Shown in pieces: positions 6,082-6,210 of a stretch of 6,210 nucleotides of DNA. The notes below the pieces were generated by a model. That model saw only the letters and a program-made list of their open reading frames with translations, was not told the origin of the DNA and did not search any database. The stretch is from Bacteroidales bacterium (GTDB taxonomy: Bacteria > Bacteroidota > Bacteroidia > Bacteroidales > JAADGE01): positions 4,918 through 11,127 of the forward strand of contig JAOZMN010000069.1 of assembly GCA_029934265.1 (NCBI GenBank). The letters run 5' to 3'. Numbering within the stretch: the stretch's first letter is position 1; the number at the start of each line of letters is the position of its first letter. A program made the position numbers and the translations under genes.

Positions 6082-6201
6082 TATAAAAAGACCCTTAGGG
6101 TTTGATTTAACAAAACTTAACAAATCTAAATATTTGATTTATAGTTTATTACTTAAAACCCTAAGGGTCTGATTTCGAGAAAATCTACTTTTTAGACTGT
6201 A
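6082..6201 (-). repeat. Interspersed inverted-repeat element, copy C (inverted)
   Basis: The 82-base core (6089-6170) has perfect 15-bp terminal inverted repeats identical to copy B. Read on the minus strand, it aligns with copies A and B without gaps, differing at 9 and 10 of 82 positions (counted by hand). The flanks TACAGTCTAAAAAGTA and TTTTTATA match copy A with one difference, so the full unit is 120 bases in both. The T-run end points towards elbB, as the equivalent ends of A and B point towards their downstream genes. Confidence 0.85.
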
Positions 6202-6210
6202 CTCAAATAT

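Larger units (their letters stand above)
5830..6210. other. Intergenic region upstream of elbB, 381 bases, no gene
   Basis: No coding frame is supported here. The stretch near elbB is extremely AT-rich and contains a 12-base direct repeat AATTATATTAAT (5838-5849 and 5866-5877), probably low-complexity. Further out are two weak -7 candidates on the minus strand and repeat copy C. Whatever lies beyond position 6210 is unknown. Confidence 0.65.

Noticed and set aside
1373..6201. The three repeats as a CRISPR array
   Set aside because: Copies are about 1.6 and 3 kb apart, one is inverted, and there are no regular short spacers or cas genes.

Overview
The window is AT-rich and looks like chromosomal DNA of a member of the Bacteroidota. 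The evidence is the promoter type (TAnnTTTG at about -7, with a TTTG box upstream), the absence of Shine-Dalgarno sequences before the starts, a TerB-like/ABC ATPase of a type I know from this phylum, a soluble class I-type HMG-CoA reductase, and a plant-like methionine gamma-lyase homologue. Genus cannot be told from the sequence.

Layout. Positions 1-1154 (minus strand) hold the N-terminal 384 codons of an ABC transporter ATP-binding protein; it runs off the left edge. A 542-base divergent intergenic region follows, with a good minus-strand promoter, one copy (A) of an interspersed repeat, and a plus-strand promoter. Next come a PLP-dependent methionine gamma-lyase-like gene (1697-2881, plus), a 323-base gap made almost entirely of inverted-repeat DNA (a 121-base imperfect palindrome, then repeat copy B, then a 9-bp-stem hairpin), and an HMG-CoA reductase gene (3205-4479, plus). 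After a 29-base convergent gap, two minus-strand genes follow: a secreted protein of unknown function (4509-5096) and elbB (5149-5829), a DJ-1/PfpI-type glyoxalase whose E. coli relative is linked to isoprenoid production. The last 381 bases are non-coding and carry repeat copy C in inverted orientation.

Function. HMG-CoA reductase commits carbon to the mevalonate route to isoprenoids. Methionine gamma-lyase would break down methionine to 2-oxobutanoate, methanethiol and ammonia. ElbB and the secreted protein lie on the same strand and may be co-transcribed. Nothing ties all the genes into one pathway; this looks like ordinary housekeeping chromosome.

The least explained signal is the repeat family. 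Three copies have an 82-base core of identical length, 15-bp terminal inverted repeats and conserved flanks, giving about 120 bases in the two full copies. Each lies upstream of a gene start and all three have the same orientation relative to that gene, with a T-run on the gene-proximal side. This could be a MITE-like element or a repeated cis-acting RNA/DNA element.
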